From NCBI GenBank assembly GCA_934792625.1, contig CAKVON010000008.1, forward strand, positions 1 to 64,000: a stretch of 64,000 nucleotides of DNA, written 5' to 3'. The DNA comes from an uncultured Atopobiaceae bacterium. Lineage in GTDB: Bacteria; Actinomycetota; Coriobacteriia; Coriobacteriales; Atopobiaceae. The position numbers and the translations under genes are program-made. Numbering within the stretch: the first letter of the stretch is position 1; each line of letters starts with the position of its first letter. The notes under the pieces were generated by a model that saw only the letters and a program-made list of their open reading frames with translations, made no database searches and had not been told where the DNA came from. Shown piece by piece: positions 53,736 to 64,000 of this stretch.

Positions 53736-53772
53736 AATAAAGAGACCACCACAGGAAACCCTGCGGTGGTCG
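53736..53772 (-). terminator. Terminator after the B3/B4 gene
   Basis: On the minus strand GACCACCGCAGG pairs with CCTGTGGTGGTC (one mismatch or wobble) and is followed by TCTTTATTT. Confidence 0.75.
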
Positions 53773-53796
53773 GGATGACGCGCGTGTCTCTTATGG

Positions 53797-54516
53797 CTAG
53801 AGTGCGACTCTGGGGTTGTCGCGGGTGACGAGTACTTTGGTGCCGACCGTTGCACCCAGGTAACGCTCGAGCAGCTCTGCCAGTCGGTCGATTGCGGCTT
53901 GGCAGTCTTCCATCCTGTCGGGCTCCACGCACTCAATCGCAAAGAAGGCGTCAGTCGAGTCGTCCGTAAGGGCCGTGCGGACGCCGTCGCGCCAGTTCCA
54001 GCAGCGGCATACGGCACCCGCGTCGTCGACGTAGGCCAGCTCGCCTGCCAGCGTCGGATCGTCGGCGTCCTCGCCGAGCGGCAGAAACGCATCGCCGCCC
54101 TCGCTGACCGTCAGACGCAAATCGCCTTCTATGGCATGTAGGTCCTCGCCGCCAACGGGCAGCGCGTAGGTAAGCGACACCGTGTTGTAGATGTCGACGG
54201 CAGGCGTGATGTGGCTGACGGGTTTGTCCTTCAGCACGCGCTTGAGTAGGTTCTCGACCGAGCAACGGGCGCTCTTCTTGGTCTTGAACCGACGATATGC
54301 CTCACGCCATGCCTTTACCGGCTCGTTCTCGCTGATGGTGTCGCTCGTCAGGTGTCGCCTGGCGTCGACGTTGGCACGCTTGAGCAATGTCGCGATCTCG
54401 TCCACATCGCCCCCGGCAATCTCCGACGTGGACTTCATGCCCGTCGCCACCACCACACCAATCGACGCCTGCGGAAACAGCTTCCAAAACGACTCCTCGG
54501 CAACAAAGCTACCCAT
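53797..54516 (-). CDS. B3/B4 tRNA-binding domain protein
   Basis: A 239-residue protein of the stand-alone B3/B4 domain family, related to the editing domain of phenylalanyl-tRNA synthetase beta chain. It has the pattern WREAYRRFKTKKSARCSVENLLKR and ITPAVDIYNTVSLTYALPVGGEDL in the middle, and CRCWNWRDGVRTALTDDST later. Such proteins are thought to clear mischarged tRNAs or bind nucleic acid; this is family knowledge, not shown here. Confidence 0.82.
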   Translation of the reverse strand: MGSFVAEESFWKLFPQASIGVVVATGMKSTSEIAGGDVDEIATLLKRANVDARRHLTSDTISENEPVKAWREAYRRFKTKKSARCSVENLLKRVLKDKPVSHITPAVDIYNTVSLTYALPVGGEDLHAIEGDLRLTVSEGGDAFLPLGEDADDPTLAGELAYVDDAGAVCRCWNWRDGVRTALTDDSTDAFFAIECVEPDRMEDCQAAIDRLAELLERYLGATVGTKVLVTRDNPRVAL

Positions 54517-55463
54517 GCGTTCTCTCTTCGTGACGGGCGTCCTCGCGCGGACGCCCAAACAAATAGCGCCCTCACGACGGCCACCTTCTAAGTCCTACGG
54601 TGCCGCCACAAGAGCGCTTGCGCTGTCCCCATCCGGAGAAGGGGACGATATGTCGTTCGGATTGTAACCCCATACGCTGACTTGCCAGCGTTAAAACATC
54701 GTGTCGACGCGCGTCCCTTGTCGCCCCTTGTCAGCTGGGCCGTATGGCGAGAAGTGCGCTCTTCTCGCTAGATGGTGTAGTCGTAGATGTCGCTTTTGGC
54801 CATGGGGGGTCGTCGACGGCGCGCAATTGCACGAAGTGGTGCATGGGATTGTCGGGGCAAGTTCGATGGCCGCCTGCGCCTTGGGGCTCGTGGAGGCGGG
54901 GACCACCTCGTAGGAGATGGGCTTGGAACCCGCCTTGAGGCCGATTGCCGCCATGTCCTCGGTGAATCTCGAGCTGTCGGAGAGATTCTTGTCCGCGTGC
55001 CGACGGCTGGCGACGGCCGATTTTGGACGGATTACTGTCTTTTTGGAAAAACTGACGATTGACTGTTTTGGAGTCGCGGATGCGGGTTTGATCGCGTTTT
55101 GAAGCGGCTTGTTTACCTGGGGTTTTGTTTCTCGGCGCTTCTGCGCGCTGTCATGTGGGCAGCCTGTTGCGAATTCTCGGCTGTTTACTGTGTTTTCGCA
55201 GCCATTTTCGTGGCCGAAAACACAGTAAACCGTTCAAATTTGTGCGGCGGCCATGGGCAGCGCGGGCGGTGTGCGTTGGGTGGCGGGCTTGGGCCGCGCG
55301 GTGACCGGTGGGATGGCGGGCCTGGGTGGCGACGACGGATGTCGGCGCTGTGTGGCGGGCCTGGGCGCCGCCGCGCGCTGGCGCCGCACGGTCCTTCTCG
55401 GTATTTTTGTGACCCGGTTGGTTGATAATCGGGGTATCGGAAGTGCCCACCACAGGAGGACGC
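54517..55463. other. Gene-poor stretch of about 950 bases
   Basis: I find no convincing gene. Weak frames on both strands lack ribosome binding sites; a minus frame beginning MAAIGLKAGSKPISYEVVP (54954) might be a remnant. The stretch holds a perfect 16-bp inverted repeat (55183-55230) and a GC-rich run with three degenerate copies of TGGCGGGCCTGGG (about 55281-55375). Confidence 0.45.
55183..55230. repeat. Perfect 16-bp inverted repeat
   Basis: GTTTACTGTGTTTTCG at 55183-55198 is exactly complementary to CGAAAACACAGTAAAC at 55215-55230, with a 16-base loop. There is no T-run directly after it. Confidence 0.8.
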
Positions 55464-55892
55464 ATGAAGAAGTTCATGGGTGAGTTCAAGGAGTTCATCA
55501 GCCGCGGCAACGTGATGGACATGGCCGTCGGCGTGATCATCGGCGGCGCCTTCACGGCGATTGTGACCTCGCTCACCGACAACATCATCACGCCGCTGAT
55601 CAACCTGATTGCTGGCGGTGGCGCCGACCAGATCTCGGGCCTCAAGGTCCCTGGCACCGAGATCGACTTCGGCGCGTTCCTCGGAGCGGTCATCAACTTC
55701 CTGATTGTCGCGTTCATCGTCTTCTGCCTGGTCAAGGCCATCAACAAGGCTCAGTCGCTTGGCGAGAAGATCGTCGGTGGCGGCGAGGCCGAGGCCACCG
55801 AGCCCGAGCCCGTTCCCGTGTGCCCGTTCTGCCTCGAGGAGCACAAGCCTGGCGCGAAGGTCTGCCCGCACTGCGGCAGCAAGCTGGAGTAG
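55464..55892 (+). CDS. mscL: Large-conductance mechanosensitive channel with zinc-ribbon tail
   Basis: A 142-residue channel that opens under hypo-osmotic stress. It has the N-terminal amphipathic helix and TM1 (KEFISRGNVMDMAVGVIIGGAF), the conserved TDNIITPLI loop, and TM2 (FLIVAFIVFCLVKAIN). The usual C-terminal helix is replaced or followed by an acidic linker and a zinc ribbon (CPFCLEEHKPGAKVCPHCGSKL). CACAGGAGGACGC gives an ideal start. Confidence 0.92.
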   Translation: MKKFMGEFKEFISRGNVMDMAVGVIIGGAFTAIVTSLTDNIITPLINLIAGGGADQISGLKVPGTEIDFGAFLGAVINFLIVAFIVFCLVKAINKAQSLGEKIVGGGEAEATEPEPVPVCPFCLEEHKPGAKVCPHCGSKLE

Positions 55893-55973
55893 CCTGGGTG
55901 GCAGGCCCGCGGCTTGCGCCCCGTGACGGGTTTGTGAGCTGCGGATGGTGAGTTCGTGCCCATGCGTTCAAGG

Positions 55974-56021
55974 CGCCCCTTTCAGCCGAAGCAAGTGCTT
56001 CTCGGCCGAAAGGGGCGTTTT
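55974..56021 (+). terminator. Terminator after mscL
   Basis: CGCCCCTTTC pairs with GAAAGGGGCG; an inner GCCGA/TCGGC stem lies in the loop; four T follow. Confidence 0.8.
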
Positions 56022-56115
56022 CATGTGTCGGAAAATCGGTCTGAATTTGTTACGTTGTGGAGCCCAGTGGGCGCGCGCAGGGGCGCGCGCGACCGGCGAC
56101 AAAGGAGGCGTGTTC

Positions 56116-56916
56116 ATGGGCATGTTCGACGGCAAGGTTGTCATCGTCACCGGTGGCGGCAAGGCCACCCTCAAGGATGGCAGCGCCGGCTCCATCGGCT
56201 ATGGCATCGACATCGCGTTCGCCAAGGAGGGCGCGAACCTCGTCATCACCGGCCGTAACGCGGCCAAGCTCGAGGCCGCGAAGGAGTCGCTCGAGGCCGA
56301 GTACGGCATCGAGGTCCTTCCCGTTCAGGCTGACGTCTCGGCCAGCCAGGACAACGAGGCCGTCGTCCAGAACGTCATCGACAAGACCATCGAGAAGTTC
56401 GCCCGCATCGACGCCGTGGTCAACAACGCCCAGGCCTCTGCCTCCGGCGTGACCATCGAGCAGCACTCGATGGAGCAGTTCGACCTGGCCATCTACTCCG
56501 GCCTGTACGCGACCTTCCTCTACATGCAGAAGGCCTTCCCGCACCTGAAGCAGACCAAGGGCAGCGTCGTCAACTTCGCTTCCGGCGCCGGCCTGTTCGG
56601 TAACTTCGGCCAGTGCTCCTACGCCGCCGCCAAGGAGGGCATCCGCGGCCTGACCCGCGTCGCCGCCAACGAGTGGGGCCCCGCCGGCGTCAACGTCAAC
56701 ATCGTCTGCCCGCTGGCGTGGACCGCGCAGCTCGAGAACTTCGAGGCCGCGTACCCCGAGGCGTTCGCCGCCAACGTCCACATGCCGCCCGCCGGCCACT
56801 ACGGTGACGTCGAGAAGGAGATCGGCCGCGTCGTCGTGCAGCTGTGCGGCCCCGACTTCAAGTACATGAACGGCGAGACCGTCACCCTCGAGGGTGGCAT
56901 GGGCCAGAGGCCGTAG
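56116..56916 (+). CDS. Short-chain dehydrogenase/reductase
   Basis: A 266-residue SDR. It has the N-terminal VIVTGGGKATLKDGSAGSIG, a variant of TGxxxGIG with an insertion of about six residues, then DAVVNNAQAS, the catalytic Ser in NFASGAGLFG and the YAAAKEG motif with Tyr and Lys. The C-terminus MNGETVTLEGGMG closes the fold. The unusual glycine loop suggests a specialised subgroup; the hydroxysteroid group is one possibility but not shown. AAAGGAGG precedes the ATG. Confidence 0.85.
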   Translation: MGMFDGKVVIVTGGGKATLKDGSAGSIGYGIDIAFAKEGANLVITGRNAAKLEAAKESLEAEYGIEVLPVQADVSASQDNEAVVQNVIDKTIEKFARIDAVVNNAQASASGVTIEQHSMEQFDLAIYSGLYATFLYMQKAFPHLKQTKGSVVNFASGAGLFGNFGQCSYAAAKEGIRGLTRVAANEWGPAGVNVNIVCPLAWTAQLENFEAAYPEAFAANVHMPPAGHYGDVEKEIGRVVVQLCGPDFKYMNGETVTLEGGMGQRP

Positions 56917-57057
56917 GTCCTTGCGTTCCGACGGCCGCGCCCGCGGCCGTACATAACCGGCTTGATTTGCGGACGTTCTCGCGTTTTGCGGGGGCGTCCG
57001 CACTTTTCTGGGGTTATGTGCGCCGGCTGGTACAGTCGCGCAAGGCGCCCGCCTCGA

Positions 57058-57930
57058 TCAGCCAAGGGGCGAGCCGAGAAGTGCCTCGGCGTTGGCGGTC
57101 GTCGTCCTGGCGACCCCGCCCGGCGTGGAGTCGCAGGCCCGCGCGATCGCCGCGACCGCGTTTCGCAGGGAGGTCGCGACGGCGTCGATGGGGCAGGGCT
57201 CGTCGAAGCTCGCGGGCAGGTCGGTTTCCAGAAGAATCTTGTCGGCGGGCATCAGCCTGCAGTACTCGCGACCCCTATGCGTGCCAAGCAGGCGCACGCC
57301 GACCGAGAACCAACAGTCCGCGTTGATCGCGCGCCACAGCTCGTCGCACGAGCCGCTGAACCAGTGGAACACGCAGCGGCACGCACGTGGGCCATCGCCC
57401 AGAAGCCCCTCGGCCTCCAGTATGTCCAACGCCTGCGTGGCAGCCGACACGCTGTGTATGGACAGTACGCGCGGCATGCCCGTGGCCTCGGCGGCGTCCC
57501 CGCAGGCCCGCGCTATGCGCGCGAACGCATCGGTCTGGGCGTCGCGTTTGGCCCTGGCGCCGTCACCCTCGCCCATGCGCCTTGGCGAGAAGTCCAGGCC
57601 GACCTCGCCGACCAGGCGGACCTCGTCGTGCGCGATTGCCTGGCACAGCATGTCGACGTCCTCGCTGCCCACGCGCCCGTCGGCGACCCACCAGGGGTGT
57701 GCGCCGGCCGCGAGTCGCACGCCTGGCCACGAGCCCATGCCCTCGTCGCGGGCGCGCAGCCAGCCGTCAGGCGTGACCGTGCAGGCGAGAAGCGCCATGC
57801 CCTCGCGGGCGCACTCGTCCACGACCTCGCGCGCGTTGGGCATGAGGTCGGGATGCACGTGGGCGTCGAACAGCGTGCGTTGGCTCGCGGAGGCGGGGTA
57901 TGCCTGACCCGTAGGGGCTTGGATGCTCAT
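57058..57930 (-). CDS. TatD-family metal-dependent hydrolase
   Basis: A 290-residue member of the TatD DNase group. It has LFDAHVHPDLMPN as the first metal-binding HxH, GAHPWW, LVGEVGLDFSPRR with the Glu, SIHSVSAATQAL, FHWFSGS and LLETDLPASF with the Asp. Its ATG overlaps the stop of the upstream membrane-protein gene (ATGA at 57927-57930), indicating coupled translation. Confidence 0.82.
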   Translation of the reverse strand: MSIQAPTGQAYPASASQRTLFDAHVHPDLMPNAREVVDECAREGMALLACTVTPDGWLRARDEGMGSWPGVRLAAGAHPWWVADGRVGSEDVDMLCQAIAHDEVRLVGEVGLDFSPRRMGEGDGARAKRDAQTDAFARIARACGDAAEATGMPRVLSIHSVSAATQALDILEAEGLLGDGPRACRCVFHWFSGSCDELWRAINADCWFSVGVRLLGTHRGREYCRLMPADKILLETDLPASFDEPCPIDAVATSLRNAVAAIARACDSTPGGVARTTTANAEALLGSPLG

Positions 57931-58988
57931 GACGCGTCCTTCTCGGTAGTGGCGGGCGGGGTCGCGGGCGCGGTCGTCGTGGCGGCTCCAGCCGTCACGG
58001 CTTCGGTCGCCGTCGCGGCGGGTTTGGCCTCGCCCGCGTTGATCGAGTTGCCGTTGGGGGACTCGATCACCAGGTTCTGGAACCTCGCCGCGATGAATTG
58101 GTCGGTGTAGTTCTCGTCGACCCACTCCTGGAAGGGGGTGGCGGCGGGAACGCCCTCGTCGCGCAGGGTCTTGCGCGTGAAGCACGCCATGGTCATGAAG
58201 ATGTCCAGCCCCAGGTAGGCGGCGAGCAGCAGGACGAACACGGCCTGTCGCTTGAACGTGGGCGCGCCGATGCGGTACAGCAGGTCGGGCATGACGTATC
58301 GCGCCCACACCAGGCCGATGACGCCCCAGAAGAACAAAAACCTCCATGCCACCCACTGCGTGATGTGGTCGGGAAGGTGGATGTAGGTCCACGAGCTCGC
58401 GTGGAACAGCGTCTCCATGGCCCAGCCGGTCACCTGCTCCAGACCGCCGCCCACGGCGGCGGACACCAGAAACACCACGCCGTCGTTGGCGCGTGCCTTG
58501 CGCATGCCCCAGCAAAACAGCGTCAGAAGCACCGCTCCGCAGCCGTACAGGGGCGAGAAGGGTCCCCACACCAGGCCCGGCCGGCTCTGCGTGAGGCCTG
58601 CCGTCACGAACATCCAGACCTCCTCCAAAACAAGGCCGGCCATGCTGGCCAGAAGGAAGATGATCACGACCTGGTACCAACCAAGGCGCAGGTAGTCCAG
58701 GTAGGCGTCGCGCGCACGCGCGGTGGTGTCGACGATGTAGTGGCGCTGCGCGCGCGTGAGGCGCGGGCGTCCCTTGGCCACGGCGCCGAGGCCGGTGTGC
58801 TCGCGCTTCCAGCGCCTCAGCTGGTCGACGTAGGTGCGGATGGCCTGGGCGTACTGCTCGTTCGGGTCGTCGACGGCCTCCTCGAGCATGCGACCGCTGC
58901 CCAGCCACGCGAAGAAGCGGCTGACCGCGGCGGCGATCAGCCTGAGGACGACGAAGACGACGAGAAGCGATGCGAGTGCGGAGAACAT
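57927..58988 (-). CDS. Putative ABC-transporter type IV-like membrane protein
   Basis: A 353-residue protein. One N-terminal helix is followed by a charged region (residues 30-95), then five to six helices with conserved LEEVWMFV, GPFSPLYGCGAVLLTL and YIHLPDHITQW. These match the putative ABC transporter type IV family of Firmicutes and Actinobacteria. The last 40 residues are Ala/Thr-rich. Function unknown. It is translationally coupled to the TatD-like gene. Confidence 0.72.
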   Translation of the reverse strand: MFSALASLLVVFVVLRLIAAAVSRFFAWLGSGRMLEEAVDDPNEQYAQAIRTYVDQLRRWKREHTGLGAVAKGRPRLTRAQRHYIVDTTARARDAYLDYLRLGWYQVVIIFLLASMAGLVLEEVWMFVTAGLTQSRPGLVWGPFSPLYGCGAVLLTLFCWGMRKARANDGVVFLVSAAVGGGLEQVTGWAMETLFHASSWTYIHLPDHITQWVAWRFLFFWGVIGLVWARYVMPDLLYRIGAPTFKRQAVFVLLLAAYLGLDIFMTMACFTRKTLRDEGVPAATPFQEWVDENYTDQFIAARFQNLVIESPNGNSINAGEAKPAATATEAVTAGAATTTAPATPPATTEKDAS

Positions 58989-59204
58989 GCGGCAGTGCCT
59001 TCCCGGGAGCCATGCGGGCGCCCATCGGGTTTCGGCGCGCGCCCGTCGGGCAGCGCACAACACGTACCGAATGTACCCACTATGACGCTGCTCTCACGCC
59101 CTTCTCGGCGTGTTATTCTCAGTGGTTGTACGTTGCCCCGGGAACGGCGTCATGCCGACGGGGCCAGGCCGTCCCAAAGGGACACGTAAGAAGGCGGATT
59201 CACC

Positions 59205-61892
<2,688 letters not shown>

Positions 61893-61906
61893 GGTCGCCG
61901 GGGCCC

Positions 61907-62004
61907 GCGGGGCATCCCCGTGGGCTCGGTCAGTCCTGCTCGCGCCGACGCGACGTTAAGTCGCGTCGGGTTCGTGCGGAATCTCGCCCACGGGGATGCC
62001 CCGC
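61907..62004. ncRNA. Nested 98-base inverted-repeat structure after valS
   Basis: An 18-bp perfect outer arm (61907-61924 with 61987-62004, core GGGGCATCCCCGTGGG) encloses a 10-bp perfect inner hairpin (CCGACGCGAC at 61945-61954 with GTCGCGTCGG at 61960-61969, loop GTTAA). It could be a structured RNA, a double terminator or a small palindromic element. Its function is not known. Confidence 0.55.
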
Positions 62005-62045
62005 AGGGTGGGCGGCCCTATTCGGGTCGACAAACCACACATTCG

Positions 62046-62085
62046 AGGCCCCGCCAGTGCCTGTGCGCTGGTGGGGCCTTCTTCG
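62046..62085 (+). terminator. Terminator downstream of valS
   Basis: AGGCCCCGCCAG pairs with CTGGTGGGGCCT (one wobble), followed by TCTTCGTT. The other bases of the 329-base gap hold the nested structure upstream and no gene. Confidence 0.75.
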
Positions 62086-62221
62086 TTGAGGGGCGTGTTT
62101 GGTTTGGGGCGCGTCTTGTGGTGGGGTTGCGACGGAATTGCCGCCCCGGGCGGGGTCGCTGCCTCGCGGTTCTTCTTGGTAGGGGAGAGCGGGATTTGGG
62201 TTGGCGGCGGTGGCGCGGCGG

Positions 62222-63007
62222 CTACTCGAAGCCGAGGATGTCGCGGATGACGCGGCTGGCGATCATCTGGCCCATGATGGGCGGGAAGTAGCTCATGGTG
62301 CCGAGCAGCGAGCCGGACTCCTGCCATTGCTCGTCGGAGATGGGGCGCATGCGGACCGGGAGCTCGTCGGAGTAAATGACGCGCAGGTCACGTATGCCGC
62401 GGCGACGGCACTCCTTGCGCATGATGCGCGCGAGCGGGCAGTTGACGGTGTCCTCGATGCGGGCGAAGCGCAGGCGGCACGGGTCGAGCTTGTTGCCGCC
62501 GCCCATGGCGCTGATCTCGGGGATCTTTCGGTCGCGGCACCACTCGGCCAGGCGTAGCTTCTGGGCCACGGTGTCGATCGCGTCGACCACGTAGTCGGGC
62601 CGCGGCAGTTGGTCGAGCGCCTCGGCCAGTCCGTCCTTTGGCAGGAACATCTGGCGTGCGCAGACGTCGGCGTCCGGGTTGATGTCGAGCACCATGTCGC
62701 GCATGACCTCGGCCTTCACGCGCCCGACGGTGGAGTGGAAGGCGATGGCCTGACGGTTGATGTTGGACGGGGCGACGACGTCCCTGTCCAGAAGCACCAG
62801 GTGGCCGATGCCGCCACGGGCTAGCGCCTCGCAGCAGGAGGAGCCGACGCCGCCCAGGCCCACGACCATGACGCGGGCGCCGGCGACGCGCGCCAGGCCA
62901 GCGTCGCCCAGGATCAGACGCAGGCGGTCGGTCGCCGTCTCGGGTGCGTCGGGAGTCTCTGTGGTGCCGTTGAGCTGCGGCTCGTTTGGGTTCGTCTGAT
63001 TCTGCAT
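62222..63007 (-). CDS. tcdA: tRNA threonylcarbamoyladenosine dehydratase
   Basis: A 261-residue E1-like enzyme that cyclises t6A to ct6A in tRNA, using ATP. It has the nucleotide-binding motif VMVVGLGGVGSSCCEALARGG at about residue 46, the Arg region DVVAPSNINRQ, DYVVDAIDTVAQKL and the end AMGGGNKLDP with CPLARIMRKECRRRGI. This matches TcdA/CsdL rather than ThiF. A 25-residue polar N-terminal tail precedes the domain. Confidence 0.88.
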   Translation of the reverse strand: MQNQTNPNEPQLNGTTETPDAPETATDRLRLILGDAGLARVAGARVMVVGLGGVGSSCCEALARGGIGHLVLLDRDVVAPSNINRQAIAFHSTVGRVKAEVMRDMVLDINPDADVCARQMFLPKDGLAEALDQLPRPDYVVDAIDTVAQKLRLAEWCRDRKIPEISAMGGGNKLDPCRLRFARIEDTVNCPLARIMRKECRRRGIRDLRVIYSDELPVRMRPISDEQWQESGSLLGTMSYFPPIMGQMIASRVIRDILGFE

Positions 63008-63103
63008 GGGGAGCGTGCCTTCGCTTTGGTCGGGTGTCGGCGGGCGTGCGCCTGGCGTTTGGTCGCAAGCGGCATGTGTTTCTCGCCAGCCGTGTCGGAT
63101 TGG

Positions 63104-64000
63104 TTATAGCAGAGGGCGGTCGTCGGTGGTCGCCGCGGTCGCGAGGCGCCCACGTCGCCAGGCCACGACGCCCGCGTGGGAGATCGCGAAGTTGGTTGCC
63201 CAGCCCGCCGGCACGACCCACCAGGTGACGGCGACGCCGAAGGTGGGGGCAAGAAGGTGAGCGAGTCCCACGCGCAGCCCGAGGTTGATGATGTTTGCCC
63301 AGGTGAAGACCTTGGTGTCGCCCAGCCCCCGCAGCATGCCGTCGGCCACGTTCTTAAGGCCGATCAGCGCGTAGAACCAGCCGACGAAGCGCATGTAGTC
63401 GACGCCGACGGCCGTGGCGGTGGCAGAGGCGTTCTGGCCCAGGAAAGCGCCGACCATCTCCGTGCAGAACAGCTGGTAGACGGCGAGAATCGTGACGGAG
63501 GTCACGGTGACCATCCGCATGCACGCCCGGTAGCCGACGTCCGCGCGGTCGCGGCGACCCGCACCGACGTTTTGCGACGCGAACGCCGACAGCGCGTTGC
63601 CCAGCGCGATCGTGGGGACGGTCGCCACGTTCTCGACGCGCATCGCTGCCGAGAAGCCCGCCAGGCTTGCGGCCCCGAACGAGTTGACGACCGACTGCAC
63701 GAGCATCAGCCCGATGGCGATGGTGGACTGCTGTAGCACCGACGGCACGGCCAGCCTGACGATGGGGAAGACGAGCTTGGTGTCGATCGCGTCCGACAGG
63801 CGCTGTCGGACGGAGCGCGGCGCGACCGCGCCGGCCGGGGTGACGGGCTCGCGGTCCTTCTCGGCAGGCCAGCCGTGCATGCGGCGGGCAAGAAGCAGGC
63901 AACCGGCCACGGCGACCACGTACTCGGCGACGACGGTCGAGACGGCGATGCCCGCCACGCCCAGGTTCCAGCGGGCGACCGCGGCCACGTCCCCGACCAC
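63104..64000 (-). CDS. MATE-family efflux transporter (C-terminal part, gene continues beyond the window)
   Basis: The frame is open at the window end and encodes 298 residues to a TAG at 63104. It contains the sixth helix onward of a MATE exporter: LVFPIVRLAVPSVLQQSTIAIGLMLVQ as the start of the second repeat, LGNALSAFASQNVGAGRRDR as the conserved turn, and GMLRGLGDTKVFTWANIINL near the end. It exports drugs or metabolites by Na+ or H+ exchange; the substrate is unknown. Confidence 0.85.
   Translation of the reverse strand: MVGDVAAVARWNLGVAGIAVSTVVAEYVVAVAGCLLLARRMHGWPAEKDREPVTPAGAVAPRSVRQRLSDAIDTKLVFPIVRLAVPSVLQQSTIAIGLMLVQSVVNSFGAASLAGFSAAMRVENVATVPTIALGNALSAFASQNVGAGRRDRADVGYRACMRMVTVTSVTILAVYQLFCTEMVGAFLGQNASATATAVGVDYMRFVGWFYALIGLKNVADGMLRGLGDTKVFTWANIINLGLRVGLAHLLAPTFGVAVTWWVVPAGWATNFAISHAGVVAWRRGRLATAATTDDRPLL

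Noticed and set aside
54691..54954. Minus-strand ORF starting MAAIGLKAGSKP
   Set aside because: The first 40 residues look coding but the rest turns into low-quality sequence; possibly a remnant, mentioned only in the description of the stretch.

Overview
The window is GC-rich DNA with dense, often overlapping genes and purine-rich ribosome binding sites. It encodes galactose uptake, a galT of the type-2 family, an old-yellow-enzyme/FAD reductase of the gut-anaerobe kind, and one-component thiamine uptake. Together with the codon usage this suggests a Coriobacteriia actinobacterium, most likely Collinsella or a close relative. That assignment is inference; there is no rRNA or other marker in the window.

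Layout. 1-14.3 kb: tail of a short-chain dehydrogenase, then galactose metabolism (galM-galK-galT, divergent LacI-type regulator, mglB-mglA-mglC). Three near-identical operator-like sequences tie these units together. A PTS IIB-like protein, a flavin reductase and an isoaspartyl peptidase/asparaginase follow. 14.3-20 kb: an IclR regulator and a divergent sugar-acid cluster (UxaA-type dehydratase, lone PTS IIC, amidohydrolase, DapA-type aldolase). 20-23.3 kb: a TPP riboswitch with its terminator, then a thiamine-binding protein and an ABC importer (thiX, thiY, thiZ type). 23.7-32.8 kb: mixed metabolic genes, a BrnT-like toxin/RHH antitoxin pair, a candidate type I toxin-antitoxin pair with a convergent small RNA, a lipoprotein, an amidohydrolase and a Sel1-repeat protein.

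32.9-43.6 kb is a defence and accessory region of partly lower GC. It holds two tandem adenine methyltransferase-type proteins, a GIY-YIG/helicase protein frameshifted at a run of five C, an RloC/PrrC-like anticodon-nuclease ATPase, gene remnants, and an AAA/DUF4143 ATPase preceded by five exact 23-bp iterons. 43.7-46.7 kb is housekeeping (pyridoxine-type kinase, proC).

46.75-52.1 kb is the most unusual part. A cas1 gene lacking its N-terminal half and an intact type II-like cas2 are followed by eleven direct copies of a 36-bp repeat. The copies are 83 to 1572 bp apart, not 30 bp. The segments between them carry small genes, gene ends and tRNA pieces cut off at the repeats. Each repeat contains a 28-bp core that fits the 11-6-11 layout of a Xer/dif recombination site. 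I read this as a relict or active array of captured DNA cassettes, probably Xer-dependent, next to CRISPR remnants; the mechanism is open.

52.3-64 kb: an MFS exporter, a B3/B4-domain protein, mscL with a zinc-ribbon tail, an SDR, a TatD-like DNase overlapping an ABC-type-IV-like membrane protein, valS, tcdA, and the C-terminal part of a MATE exporter cut by the window end.
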